DNA from: Planotetraspora thailandica
GTDB taxonomy: Bacteria > Actinomycetota > Actinomycetes > Streptosporangiales > Streptosporangiaceae
DNA length: 64,000 nucleotides
Assembly: GCF_016863335.1 (NCBI RefSeq)
Contig: NZ_BOOR01000063.1
Location: 1-64,000, forward strand
Direction of reading: 5' to 3'
Positions 1 through 8,176 of the stretch are shown in pieces (position 1 is the stretch's first letter; each line of letters begins with the position of its first letter). The position numbers and the translations under genes are program-made. The notes beneath the pieces were generated by a model. It did not search any database. It was not told the origin of the DNA and was given only the letters and a program-made list of their open reading frames with translations.

Positions 1-300
1 AAAAAATAATTCAGTCGATTGAATCCGCATCGTGGGATGGTTCGATATCACCACCCAAGGCTCGCCAGAGCCGTACCGGGCACGAGGCGGGCATCCGCGG
101 TCGTGCCGGCCGCCGGGACCCCTCCGGCATCATCGCCGATCACGGATTGGGCATATCAAAATAACTAAACGAACCACCGCGAAGCCATAGTCCGGGCACA
201 CGTTGCTTCGCCGACTCCGGACCTATCTGCCGCACAAATAACAAAAGAAATACGACTAACCGCCGGCGATTCACCGCCTGAGCAAACCCGCCCGGCGTGA
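1..300. other. Intergenic DNA, no gene recognised
   Basis: This stretch at the window edge shows no convincing reading frame on either strand. It is less GC-rich than the rest, notably at 1-25 and 155-260. A 16-base near-palindrome, attcagtcgattgaat, lies at 9-24 and could be an operator or the foot of a hairpin for a gene to the left. Decayed sequence downstream of the serine-hydrolase remnant probably fills the rest. Confidence 0.4.
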
Positions 301-745
301 TGCCGTTCTACAGCCGCGCCAGATAGGCGTACGTGCCCGGGAGCGATCCGTTGTGCCACGTGTTCAGGTGCCCCCGTGACCTGGCGCACGTACCAGCCGC
401 AGCCGTGCCACGACCCGTCGGTGCTGATCCCGATCTACGGCTTCACGACCATCGTCGCAATCGAAGCGGCGTTGAGCACCGGTCCCGGCGCGTCGAAGAT
501 CCCAGCGCCGCCCCGCCGCCCGTGCTGGCCGCAACGTGCGCGCCAGGACGAGTTTGCCGTTCTTGACGACCGCGAGCTACGCGCAGCCGATGGAGCTTTC
601 GGCGATGTACGTCTTCATCACCGTGTCCAGCCCGGCCGGCGACGAGGGCACGACACCGCGGACGGGCACGTCGGCGGGGCGGGGAGGCAGGGTTCCGCTG
701 ATCGGTCCGGGCGCCGCGATCGACAGGTTTCCGGGTCTATCGTCC
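301..745 (-). pseudogene. Remnant of a serine hydrolase (beta-lactamase-like) gene
   Basis: Translating the minus strand gives pieces typical of secreted class C beta-lactamase-like hydrolases. Near 605-575 reads MKTYIAESSIGCA, a TAG stop (577-579), then LAVVKNGKLVLART, which matches the usual N-terminal strand pattern of the family. Further on, in another frame, comes ISTDGSWHGCGW and finally NTWHNGSLPGTYAYLARL followed by a TAG near 310, resembling the conserved HxG region near the C-terminus. The central part with the SxxK motif is missing and the frames do not connect. I read this as a gene broken by stops, frameshifts and a large deletion. The intact family member at 5089-6150 is not an obvious recent copy. 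Confidence 0.5.
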
Positions 746-756
746 GGAGTGTGAAG

Positions 757-1449
757 ATGCCCGCTGCGATGACCATGCCGGCGACCGTCCACGAGGCCGA
801 GGCGATCCAAGAGGATCTCCGTACGCGCCTCGATCCCACGGGTCCGGGGCCCCGCGACCCCGCGCTGGTGGCGGGCGTCGATGTCGCCTACGCCGGCGAC
901 CGGCTCGCCGCCGCGGTCGTCGTCCTCGGCGGGCCGACTCTCGAGGTGGTCGAGCAAGTCACCGTGCCGGGGCGGGTCGCCTTCGACTACGTGCCGGGTC
1001 TGCTGGCCTTCCGGGAGTTGCCGAGCCTCGTCGAGGCACTGGAACGGCTCACCGTCACTCCCGACCTGATCGTCTGCGACGGGTACGGCGTCGCCCACCC
1101 GAGGAGGTTCGGCCTGGCCTGCCACCTGGGCGTGCTCACCGGACTGCCCACCGTCGGCGTCGCGAAGACCGCCTTCGTGGGCAGTCACGAGGAGCCGGGC
1201 CGGGAGCGCGGCTCCTGGAGCGAGCTGCGCCTTGACGGCGACGTCGTGGGGCGTGTGCTGCGAACCCAGGACAGGATCAAGCCGGTCTTCGTCTCCACCG
1301 GTCACGCGGTGGACCTGGAAACCGCCTGCCACAACGTGCTGGCCCTCACTCCCCACCACCGGCTCCCCGAGACGACCCGGGCCGCCGACCGGCTGTCACG
1401 CGACGCCCTCCAGGCCGCGCTGAAAGGCGTCGGGTTCAACTCCCGTTAG
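757..1449 (+). CDS. nfi: Deoxyribonuclease V (endonuclease V)
   Basis: A repair nuclease that nicks DNA 3' of deaminated bases such as inosine, using a metal ion in the cytoplasm. The 230-residue protein has the family's catalytic carboxylates in order: D42 in AGVDVAY, E87 in FRELPSL and D108 in VCDGYGVAHPRRFG, followed by GVAKTAF, which carries the conserved lysine. The DYVPG element at about 77-81 corresponds to the wedge loop (PYIPG in Thermotoga). The frame stays open far upstream, but ATG 757 is preceded by GGAG at a spacing of seven bases, and conserved sequence starts only after it. The last four bases overlap the stop of the convergent mmcQ-like gene. Confidence 0.93.
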   Translation: MPAAMTMPATVHEAEAIQEDLRTRLDPTGPGPRDPALVAGVDVAYAGDRLAAAVVVLGGPTLEVVEQVTVPGRVAFDYVPGLLAFRELPSLVEALERLTVTPDLIVCDGYGVAHPRRFGLACHLGVLTGLPTVGVAKTAFVGSHEEPGRERGSWSELRLDGDVVGRVLRTQDRIKPVFVSTGHAVDLETACHNVLALTPHHRLPETTRAADRLSRDALQAALKGVGFNSR

Positions 1450-1802
1450 CCGGGCCCGGCCGTCTCCGCGAGGTACGCCGCGGCGACCCTCTTGGGCACG
1501 ACCATGCGCCAGGCGTCGACGACCAGCTCGCTCATCTCGGCCACGTCGATGGCCGCGAGCCGGACACGGACCCAGTTGTAACGCTCGTCGGACGGGCGGG
1601 GCATGCGGAACTTGTCCGGCTCTGCCGCGATGAGCGCCGCCCGTTCCTCCTTGGGGAAGGCGAACCCCATCGTCGTCTCGTCCGCGGAGATCGCCACGTA
1701 GACGATGCGTCCGACGCGGAAGGTCACACGATCCCTGACCAGCTTCTCCTCGGTCCGGGGCAGCGCCGAGGCGACCCGGCGCACGTCCTGCGCCGTGATC
1801 AT
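1446..1802 (-). CDS. MmcQ/YjbR family DNA-binding-like protein
   Basis: A 118-residue protein of the MmcQ/YjbR (CyaY-like fold) family. Features seen include an N-terminal [15 protein letters not shown] helix, the central [11 protein letters not shown] strand, [12 protein letters not shown] and the C-terminal YNWVRVRL block, all usual for the family. Members are small and of unclear biochemical role; DNA binding is a structural suggestion only. The start ATG overlaps the TGA of the upstream thiamine-binding gene (ATGA), so the two are probably translated together. The stop codon overlaps that of endonuclease V on the other strand. Confidence 0.85.
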   Translation of the reverse strand: MITAQDVRRVASALPRTEEKLVRDRVTFRVGRIVYVAISADETTMGFAFPKEERAALIAAEPDKFRMPRPSDERYNWVRVRLAAIDVAEMSELVVDAWRMVVPKRVAAAYLAETAGPG

Positions 1803-2098
1803 CCAGCGAGGTGGCGCTCGACGGTGGCGACCTTGGCCTCCAGGCGGCCGTCCCCCGGCCGGGAGTCCGCCTTCAGGACGACGCTCACCCGTGACGAGCG
1901 CGCCTCGACGGCCGCGACCGCGTCCTTGACGACCGCGAGCACCTCGTCCCAGGTCTCGCCCTCGACGGTGGTGAACATGGCGTCCGTCCGGTTGGGCAAC
2001 CCGGACGCGCGCACCACGCGGACCGCCTCCGCCACCAGCTCTCCCACGTCCTCCCCCGTCCCGATGGGCGTGACGCTGAAGGCCACCAGCACCGACAT
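1799..2098 (-). CDS. Thiamine-binding protein (MTH1187/YkoF-like, UPF0045)
   Basis: A 99-residue cytoplasmic protein of the thiamine-binding UPF0045/MTH1187 family, which folds like a ferredoxin and binds thiamine or related ligands. Recognisable segments are the N-terminal [22 protein letters not shown], then [22 protein letters not shown] and the strand [22 protein letters not shown] Shine-Dalgarno sequence precedes the ATG. It heads a two-gene unit with the MmcQ-like gene, and faces the monooxygenase gene across about 117 bases. No TPP riboswitch was recognised upstream. Confidence 0.85.
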   Translation of the reverse strand: MSVLVAFSVTPIGTGEDVGELVAEAVRVVRASGLPNRTDAMFTTVEGETWDEVLAVVKDAVAAVEARSSRVSVVLKADSRPGDGRLEAKVATVERHLAG

Positions 2099-2215
2099 GG
2101 CTCCCCCTCACAATTGATGGCGTATGAACCGGCAATCGCGAGCGTAGCCGCCCCCACCGACAACACCCGCAGGCGGCCGGGAAGCCGGGCGCCGCCGCGT
2201 TTGTTGACGTGGGCC

Positions 2216-3310
2216 GTGAGCATCACCGTCAGCGGCCCGCCCGGGGAGACGACCGAGGTCGACGTCGTCGTGATCGGCGCGGGACAGGCCGGGTTGTCCA
2301 GCGCGTACTTCGTGCGCCGATTCGGGCTCGGGTTCGTGGTCCTCGACGCGGAGACCGGGCCGGGCGGGGCGTGGCGGCACCGCTCCCCCACCCTGACCAT
2401 GGAGAAGATCCACGGCATCTTCGACCTGCCGGGCGTGCGCCGGACGCCGGAGATCGACCCCGGCCGCCGGGCCGCCGAGGCCGTGCCGGAATATTTCGCC
2501 GCCTACGAGCGGGAGACCGGGCTGCCCGTGCTGCGCCCGGTGAAGGTGCGGTCGGTGCGCGACGCCGGCGACGGCCGGCTGCTGGTCACCTCCGACGACG
2601 CGGCCCGGGTCTGGACGGCGCGTGCCGTCGTCAACGCGACGGGGACCTGGAGGCGCCCCTATTGGCCCTACTACCCCGGCGGCTCGCAGTTCCGCGGCAG
2701 GCAGTTGCACTACGCCGCCTACCGGGGACCCGAGGAGTTCGCCGGCCTCAGGGTCGTGGTCGTGGGCGGCGGCGCCTCGGCCACCCACGTGTTGTCGGAG
2801 GTGGCGGGCCTCGCCGCGCGGACCCTGTGGGTGACCCGCAGGCCGCCGGTCTTCCACGACGGCGACTTCGACGAGGAGGCACGGCGCGAGGCGGTCGCCC
2901 GGGTCGACGCGCGGGTGCGCGCCGGCCTGCCGCCGCAGAGCGTCGTGGGCGCCACCGGCCTCGGCTACACCACCGTCGTACGGCAGGCCATGGACAAGGG
3001 AGCGCTCGACCGGCTGCCGATGTTCGACCGCATCACCCCGTACGGCGTGGCCTGGGACGACGGCCGGGAGACGGATGTGGACGTGATCGTCTGGGCCACC
3101 GGATTCCGCTCGGCGATCGACCATCTCGCGCCGCTGAAGCTGCGCGGGCCGCTCGGCGGGATCACGATGGACGGCACCCGCGTGGTCGCCGATCCCCGGA
3201 TCCACCTGGTGGGATACGGCCCCTCGGCCAGCACGGTCGGGGCCAACCGGGCCGGCAGGGCGGCGGCCCAGGAGATCCGCCGCCTGCTGGCCGCACACCA
3301 GGCGGCCTGA
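2216..3310 (+). CDS. Flavin-containing monooxygenase-like NAD(P)/FAD oxidoreductase
   Basis: A 364-residue class B flavoprotein-like oxidoreductase. The N-terminal Rossmann motif VIGAGQAGLSSAY binds FAD, GGAWRHRSPTLTM follows as in FMO/BVMO-like proteins, and a second dinucleotide fold VVVVGGGASATHVL near residue 180 would bind NADPH. The C-terminal WATGFRSAIDHLAPL block matches the conserved ATG motif. It is shorter than full Baeyer-Villiger enzymes, so the substrate cannot be named. The GTG at 2216 is the latest start before the FAD motif; no good ribosome-binding site is seen, and an earlier start or a leaderless transcript is possible. Confidence 0.8.
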   Translation: MSITVSGPPGETTEVDVVVIGAGQAGLSSAYFVRRFGLGFVVLDAETGPGGAWRHRSPTLTMEKIHGIFDLPGVRRTPEIDPGRRAAEAVPEYFAAYERETGLPVLRPVKVRSVRDAGDGRLLVTSDDAARVWTARAVVNATGTWRRPYWPYYPGGSQFRGRQLHYAAYRGPEEFAGLRVVVVGGGASATHVLSEVAGLAARTLWVTRRPPVFHDGDFDEEARREAVARVDARVRAGLPPQSVVGATGLGYTTVVRQAMDKGALDRLPMFDRITPYGVAWDDGRETDVDVIVWATGFRSAIDHLAPLKLRGPLGGITMDGTRVVADPRIHLVGYGPSASTVGANRAGRAAAQEIRRLLAAHQAA

Positions 3311-3318
3311 AACCGTCA

Positions 3319-3375
3319 ACCAGGCCTGAACGCGTGGACCAGGCCGGAACGCGTGGACCAGGCCTGAAACCCGTA
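3319..3375. repeat. Three tandem copies of a 19-bp repeat
   Basis: Three direct copies of accaggcctgaacgcgtgg-like sequence lie back to back at 3319-3337, 3338-3356 and 3357-3375, the third diverging at its end. They sit just after the monooxygenase stop codon and before the terminator hairpin. A fourth partial copy forms part of that hairpin. Confidence 0.75.
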
Positions 3376-3377
3376 AA

Positions 3378-3409
3378 TCCAGGCCCGAGCCCCCGAGATC
3401 GGGCCTGGA
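3378..3409. terminator. Bidirectional hairpin between convergent genes
   Basis: An 11-bp perfect stem, tccaggcccga (3378-3388) with tcgggcctgga (3399-3409) around a 10-base loop, separates the convergent monooxygenase and SDR genes. No long U-tract follows, as is common in actinomycetes. Confidence 0.6.
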
Positions 3410-3422
3410 CTCCGCGGCCTCG

Positions 3423-4367
3423 TTACGCGGCGAGTGCGTCCACCGACACCTGCCAGAGCAGGGCGGCGGCCTCCGGGTCGAGCGCGTACGCCGCGACTCC
3501 GCTACGGGTGCCCTCCTGGTGCGGCTCGGCCTCGTTGCAGTCCTCGAAGTAGCGGCCGCCGACGCCGTCGAGCAGCGGCGAGATCGCAAGCAGGAGGGAC
3601 GTGGCGGCCCCCTGCTCGGGCGTCTTCCAAGTGACTCCGGCGGCCCTGCTCCGGGCGAGCATGCCGTCGAGGTCCTCCTGCGGGAGGTGGCGCTGGAGGT
3701 TGGTCCGGATGCCGCCCGGCATGAGCGCGTTGGCGGTGATGCCGTCGTCCGCCCAGCGCCGGGTAGCCTCGACCGCCAGCAGCACGTTGGCCGTCTTGGA
3801 CTGCCCGTAGGCCGACCACGGCTCGTAGGGCCGCTCGCGGAAGTGGATGTCGTCGAACACGACGGGCGAGCGCAGGTGCGCGCTGGAGCTGACCGAGACG
3901 ACGCGGGCGCCTCCGGCCGCCGCGAGCGCCCGGTGCAGGCCCGTGGTGAGCGCGAAGTGGCCGAGGTGGTTGGTGGCGAACTGCAGCTCCCAGCCCTCGG
4001 GCGTACGCGTCTCCGGGGACGCCATCACGCCGGCGTTGTTGACCAGGATGTGCAGCGGCCCCTCCCAGGCGGCCGTGAACGACGCGACCGACGCCTGGTC
4101 GGCCAGGTCGAGCCGCCCGACATGGACCTGCTTGTTGCCGGTCGTCGCGACGATGTCCTCGGCGGTGCGTTCGCCGGCCGCGAGATCGCGCACGGCCAAT
4201 GTGACCTCCGCGCCCGCGGCGGCGAGGGTGCGCGCGGTCTCGATGCCGATGCCGGACGCCCCGCCGGTCACGACGGCCCTCTTGCCGGTGAGGTCGACCC
4301 CGGCCGCGACGTCGGCGGCGGTCGACTGGGCGGTGAATGGGGTGGTGATGCGTGTGGTCGAATTCAT
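3423..4367 (-). CDS. SDR family NAD(P)-dependent oxidoreductase
   Basis: A 314-residue classical short-chain dehydrogenase of the retinol-dehydrogenase/WWOX-like group. Cofactor motif TGGASGIG is at about residues 36-43, NNAGVMA marks the active-site strand, and the catalytic set is S in VSVSSSAH and Y-x3-K in AYGQSKTAN. The start ATG at 4367 puts 30 residues before the Rossmann fold. It is divergent from a TetR gene and its promoter region holds two palindromes, so it is the likely target of that regulator. The substrate cannot be inferred. Confidence 0.9.
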   Translation of the reverse strand: MNSTTRITTPFTAQSTAADVAAGVDLTGKRAVVTGGASGIGIETARTLAAAGAEVTLAVRDLAAGERTAEDIVATTGNKQVHVGRLDLADQASVASFTAAWEGPLHILVNNAGVMASPETRTPEGWELQFATNHLGHFALTTGLHRALAAAGGARVVSVSSSAHLRSPVVFDDIHFRERPYEPWSAYGQSKTANVLLAVEATRRWADDGITANALMPGGIRTNLQRHLPQEDLDGMLARSRAAGVTWKTPEQGAATSLLLAISPLLDGVGGRYFEDCNEAEPHQEGTRSGVAAYALDPEAAALLWQVSVDALAA

Positions 4368-4424
4368 GATTCTTCCCGCTTCGCCGGAAATACCGTATGG
4401 CGCGCACCGAGGCCGGTACGCTGG

Positions 4425-4479
4425 TAATCGGAGGATCCTCCGGTATGTGTTCCACTCTAATCGGAGGTTCCTCCGGTTA
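4425..4479. promoter_or_regulatory. Pair of palindromic operators for the adjacent TetR
   Basis: Two near-identical palindromes lie between the SDR and TetR genes: taatcggaggatcctccggta (4425-4445; core CGGAGGATCCTCCG is a perfect 14-bp palindrome) and taatcggaggttcctccggtta (4458-4479). Their centres are 33 bp apart, about three helical turns. This is the usual layout for a TetR repressor that controls itself and its neighbour. Confidence 0.75.
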
Positions 4480-4537
4480 GCAAGTTGCGCCTCGTAGACG
4501 GACAATGGCCCCACAACGCCCCGATGAGGAGGAGACT

Positions 4538-5116
4538 GTGGCACCCCGACCGCTGCGCGCCGACGCGCGGCGCAACCGAGACCGGCTGCTCGACGCCGCG
4601 GTCCGCGCCTTCTCCCAGGACGGCCCCGATGTGACGCTCGACGCGATCGCGAAGGACGCGGGCGTCGGCATCGGCACGCTCTACCGGCACTTCCCCACCC
4701 GGGAGGCCCTCGTCGAGGCCGCCTACCGCAACGAGCTCGCACGCCTGTGCGACGCCGCCTCCGAGCTGCTCGACACCTTGGAGCCCGACAAGGCCGTGCG
4801 CGTCTGGATGGACCGCTTCGTCGACTACATGACGACCAAGCGCGGCATGGCCGACGCGCTGCGGGCGGTGATCGCGTCCGGCGGCGACCCGTACGCGCAG
4901 AGCCGTGACCGGCTGATCGACACGATCACGACGCTCCTGCGGGCGGGTGCAGGAGCGGGCACCGTGCGGGCGGACGTGGAGCCGACCGACGTGCTCGCGA
5001 GCCTCAGCGGCGTGTCCCTGATCACGAGCGATCCCGGCAGGCGGGAGCAGGCCGGTCGCCTGCTCGACCTGCTGATGGACGGCCTGCGTTACCGCGCCGG
5101 CACGCCGGGGGACTGA
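4538..5116 (+). CDS. TetR family transcriptional regulator
   Basis: A one-component repressor of 192 residues. The N-terminal helix-turn-helix reads RRNRDRLLDAAVRAF ... VTLDAIAKDAGVGIGTLYRHFPTREALVEAAY, a textbook TetR DNA-binding domain; the C-terminal domain (DUF-type ligand pocket) ends LLMDGLRY. I chose GTG 4538 because GAGGAGGAG stands directly before it; an in-frame ATG at 4505 without a good ribosome-binding site would add 11 residues. It is divergent from the SDR gene with twin operators between. The 3' end overlaps the convergent hydrolase gene by 28 bases. Confidence 0.9.
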   Translation: MAPRPLRADARRNRDRLLDAAVRAFSQDGPDVTLDAIAKDAGVGIGTLYRHFPTREALVEAAYRNELARLCDAASELLDTLEPDKAVRVWMDRFVDYMTTKRGMADALRAVIASGGDPYAQSRDRLIDTITTLLRAGAGAGTVRADVEPTDVLASLSGVSLITSDPGRREQAGRLLDLLMDGLRYRAGTPGD

Positions 5117-6150
5117 TCCGCAAGGCGGGCGGCCTCGCCCGCCACCGCGTGCCGCAGCTCCCTGATGCCGGGCCGTCCCCGCAGCGGGTGCACGTTGTTG
5201 GTGAGCAGCACAACGGTCAGGCCGCGGCAAGGGTCCACGACGAGTGACGTGCCGGTGAATCCGGTGTGGCCGAAGGCGCCGGTCAGCGGACCGGTGGAGG
5301 CCGGATCGCCGATCCGCACACCCAGCCCCTGCCGGAAGGCCGCGCCTTCGACGCCCTGGTCGCGGGTCATCTCGGCGAGCGCGCCCGGCGAGAGCACACG
5401 ATCGTCGCCCGCGCGCAGGAACTCGCCGAATCGCAGCAGGTCCGCGGCGGTCGAGAACAGCCCCGCATGCCCCGCGACGCCGCCCAGGGCGTAGGCGGTC
5501 TCGTCGTGCACCTCGCCCCTGACGCAGCCGTCCGCCTGTCGTTCGGGCTTGTGCTCGGTCGCCACGATCCGCGGCCGTGCCGCCGGTTCTGGGCGGTAGC
5601 CGGTGTCGGCGAGGCCGAGCGGCCCGGTGACGCGTGCGCGCACGAGCACGTCGAGTGGCGCCTTCCCCGCGATCTCCGCGACACGGCCCGCCGTGATCAT
5701 GCCGACGTCCGAATAGACGTACGGCCCGGGCGGGGTAGCGGCCGGGGTGGCCAGGATCGTGTCCCACCGGTGTTCGCGGGGCACTCCTTCGACCCGGTTC
5801 CCGGGCGGCAGGCCCGCCGTATGGGTGAGCAGATGCCTGAGCGTGATCAGCGGCCGGTCTCCGTAGTGGCCGGGCAGCCAGGCGGCGACGGGCGCGTCAA
5901 GGGACAGCCTGCCGTCGTCGGCGAGCGACAGCAGGACGGCCGTGGTGAACAGTTTGGTGATCGACGCCAGGTCGAAGATCGAGTCGAACGCGACGGGAGG
6001 GCGCTCGTGAAGCGGTTCCTCCGAGCCGCCGGCGTATCTCACCGCCTCCCCCACCGCCGCGGCGGCGACCGGCCGTCCGTCCACGGCGATCGTCGCGACC
6101 GCGGCGGACGCCACGTCCGGCACGGCCGCGCGGAGGATCGGCTCAAGCAT
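5089..6150 (-). CDS. Serine hydrolase, beta-lactamase family (cell-wall peptide hydrolase-like)
   Basis: A 353-residue member of the beta-lactamase/penicillin-binding-like serine hydrolases. The catalytic S-x-x-K is in DLASITKLF (about residues 62-70), the second motif is Y-S-D in PYVYSDVGM, and the third is HTG in FGHTGFTGTS. No signal peptide is visible, so it appears cytoplasmic. It overlaps the end of murQ by 8 bases and is in the same transcription unit. The Bacillus subtilis mur operon likewise contains a beta-lactamase-like gene (ybbE) beside murQ. A role in trimming or de-esterifying imported muropeptides is an inference from this context. Confidence 0.85.
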   Translation of the reverse strand: MLEPILRAAVPDVASAAVATIAVDGRPVAAAAVGEAVRYAGGSEEPLHERPPVAFDSIFDLASITKLFTTAVLLSLADDGRLSLDAPVAAWLPGHYGDRPLITLRHLLTHTAGLPPGNRVEGVPREHRWDTILATPAATPPGPYVYSDVGMITAGRVAEIAGKAPLDVLVRARVTGPLGLADTGYRPEPAARPRIVATEHKPERQADGCVRGEVHDETAYALGGVAGHAGLFSTAADLLRFGEFLRAGDDRVLSPGALAEMTRDQGVEGAAFRQGLGVRIGDPASTGPLTGAFGHTGFTGTSLVVDPCRGLTVVLLTNNVHPLRGRPGIRELRHAVAGEAARLADQSPGVPAR

Positions 6151-7030
6151 CCGGGGCGTCCAGCCGGCCGCCCCGCGCGGCGAGCAGCGCCCGCGCCGCG
6201 TCGGCGTCCAGCCCGTTCCTGATCATCGTGACGGCGGTCTTCACGTCGTGACCGGCGGCGTCCAGGGCGGCCCGGACGTCCTCGGGCCCGGCTCCGGTGA
6301 TGTCGGCGACGATCCGGGCGGCCCGGTCGGTGAGTTTCGTGTTGCTGGCCGAAACCTCGATCATGTAGTTGCCGTACGTGCGGCCGCACCTGATCATCGT
6401 GATCGTCGAGATCATGTTGAGCACCAGCTTCTGGGCGGTGCCCGCCTTCAGCCGGGTGGACCCGGTCACGATCTCCGGCCCCACGATCACCTCGATGGCG
6501 TGGTCGGCGGCTGCGGCCAGCGGGGTGCCGGGATTGCACGCCAGCCCCACCGTCAGCGCGCCCCGCGCACGGGCCTCGGTCACGGCCCCGACCACGTACG
6601 GCGCCCGCCCACTGGCGGAGATCCCCACCACGCTGTCACGAGGGCCGACCCCCAGGGCGCTGACGGCCTCGGCACCCGCCTCCGCGTCGTCCTCGGCGCC
6701 CTCGACCGACCGGGTGAGCGCGGGATCGCCCCCCGCGATGACGCCCACCACCTGATCAGGGTCGGTGCCGAAGGTCGGAGGGCACTCGGAGGCGTCCAGC
6801 ACGGCCAGCCGGCCGGAGGTGCCGGCGCCCACATAGAGCAGCCGTCCCCCGGCGGAGAACCGCTCGGCGATGCCGTCGATCGCCGCGGAGACGGCGGGCA
6901 GGGCCAGGGCCACCGCACCGGGCACGGCGGCGTCGGCCGCGTTCATGAGCCGGGCAATCTCCTCCGTCGGGAGCGTGTCGATCCGGCTGTAGCGGGGATC
7001 GCTCTGTTCGGTGGCCGCTAGTGATTTCAT
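6143..7030 (-). CDS. murQ: N-acetylmuramic acid 6-phosphate etherase
   Basis: Cleaves the lactyl ether of MurNAc-6-phosphate, giving GlcNAc-6-phosphate and D-lactate in the cytoplasm; this is the committed step of MurNAc recycling. The 295-residue SIS-domain protein shows YVGAGTSGRLAVLDASECPPTFG, which carries the catalytic-region glutamate, then VVGISASGRAPYV and the signature KAGTAQKLVLNMIST. It ends with a helical UBA-like tail, as in the family. ATG 7030 is used; an ATG nine bases upstream is an alternative. The gene is divergent from namZ with only 28 bases between starts, and precedes the serine hydrolase. Confidence 0.96.
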   Translation of the reverse strand: MKSLAATEQSDPRYSRIDTLPTEEIARLMNAADAAVPGAVALALPAVSAAIDGIAERFSAGGRLLYVGAGTSGRLAVLDASECPPTFGTDPDQVVGVIAGGDPALTRSVEGAEDDAEAGAEAVSALGVGPRDSVVGISASGRAPYVVGAVTEARARGALTVGLACNPGTPLAAAADHAIEVIVGPEIVTGSTRLKAGTAQKLVLNMISTITMIRCGRTYGNYMIEVSASNTKLTDRAARIVADITGAGPEDVRAALDAAGHDVKTAVTMIRNGLDADAARALLAARGGRLDAPDA

Positions 7031-7058
7031 CCTGTTCATCCTATTTGGGTACGTTTTC

Positions 7059-8174
7059 ATGATGACGCGTGTCCGTACGGGGCTGGAACGGCTGGTCGCC
7101 GCGCCGCGGCCGGTGCGGGAGGGCCGCGCCGGGCTGGTCACCAACCCCACCGGAGTTCTGCCCGATCTGACCCCGGCGGCACCGGCCCTGCTCGCGGCGG
7201 GCATGCGCCTGACCACGCTCTTCAGCCCCGAGCACGGTTTGCGGGGCACCGCTCAGGCGGGTGCGGGCGAGGCCGACTCGACCGATCCGGTGACCGGCCT
7301 GCCCGTTCTCGACACGTACCGCAGATCGGCCGACGAGCTCGACCGGCTGATCTCCGCCTCCGGGGTCGACACGCTCGTGTTCGATGTGGCCGACGTGGGC
7401 GCCCGCTTCTACACCTACATCTGGACCATGTACGACCTGATGGCCGCCGCCGCCCGCCTCGGGTTGCGGTTCTTCGTGCTCGACCGGCCCAACCCGATCG
7501 GCGGTGTGCTCGTCGAGGGGCCCCTCGTCGAGCCCGCCTGCGCGAGCTTCCTCGGCCGGGCCCCCATCCCCGTACGGCACGCCCTCACGGCGGGCGAGCT
7601 GGCCCTGGCGTTCAACCGCGAGATCGGCGCGAAGCTCGACGTGGTGGCCCTCGAAGGCTGGCGGCGGGAGATGCACTTCGACGAGACGGGCCTGCCCTGG
7701 GTGATGCCGTCGGCCAACATGCCGACCCTGGACACCGCCCTCGTCTACCCGGGGACGGGCCTGCTGGAGGGCACGAACGTGTCGGAGGGGCGCGGGACCA
7801 CCCGGCCGTTCGAGCTGGTCGGCGCGCCGTACGTGGACGGACGGCTGGCTTCGGAGTTGAACGGGACCGGCCTGCCCGGAGTGGTCTTCCGCGACACGTG
7901 GTTCACGCCGACCTTCGGCAAGCACGCCGGCGTGCCGGTGCGCGGGGTGCAGGCGCACGTGACCGACCGGACGGCCTTCCGGCCGGTCCTGACCGGGGTG
8001 TCGATGCTCCATGTCCTGCGCACGCTCCATCCGGGTGAGTTCGCCTGCCTGCCCTTCCTCGATCTGTTGTGGGGCTCGGACTCGCTGCGCGGCCGCCTGG
8101 AGGCCGGCGACGACCCCCGGAGCCTGTGCGCGCCGGTGCCGTGGCCCCCCGAAGACGGCCTGCTGTACGTGTGA
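7059..8174 (+). CDS. namZ: Exo-beta-N-acetylmuramidase NamZ (DUF1343, GH171)
   Basis: DUF1343 proteins such as Bacillus NamZ (YbbC) release single MurNAc residues from the non-reducing end of peptidoglycan fragments. The 371-residue protein contains the family blocks LVTNPTGV, LFSPEHGLRG, TYIWTMYDLM, VLDRPNPIGG, WVMPSANMPTLDTALVYPGTGLLEGTN and SEGRGTTRPFE. There is no signal peptide, unlike secreted homologues, so it may act on imported disaccharides or be exported otherwise. Two adjacent ATG codons (7059, 7062) could start it. It ends two bases before the convergent GNAT gene. Confidence 0.93.
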   Translation: MMTRVRTGLERLVAAPRPVREGRAGLVTNPTGVLPDLTPAAPALLAAGMRLTTLFSPEHGLRGTAQAGAGEADSTDPVTGLPVLDTYRRSADELDRLISASGVDTLVFDVADVGARFYTYIWTMYDLMAAAARLGLRFFVLDRPNPIGGVLVEGPLVEPACASFLGRAPIPVRHALTAGELALAFNREIGAKLDVVALEGWRREMHFDETGLPWVMPSANMPTLDTALVYPGTGLLEGTNVSEGRGTTRPFELVGAPYVDGRLASELNGTGLPGVVFRDTWFTPTFGKHAGVPVRGVQAHVTDRTAFRPVLTGVSMLHVLRTLHPGEFACLPFLDLLWGSDSLRGRLEAGDDPRSLCAPVPWPPEDGLLYV

Positions 8175-8176
8175 CA

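Noticed and set aside
376-756. N-terminal extension of endonuclease V
   Set aside because: The frame is open, but the sequence is Arg/Pro-rich, has no family match and lies opposite the hydrolase remnant; a ribosome site supports ATG 757.
2099-2215. TPP riboswitch upstream of the thiamine-binding protein gene
   Set aside because: The 117-base gap lacks the conserved TPP aptamer blocks such as CUGAGA and ACCUGA.
2108-3589. Long minus-strand frame opposite the flavin monooxygenase
   Set aside because: The plus strand has both dinucleotide-binding motifs; the minus frame has no domain.
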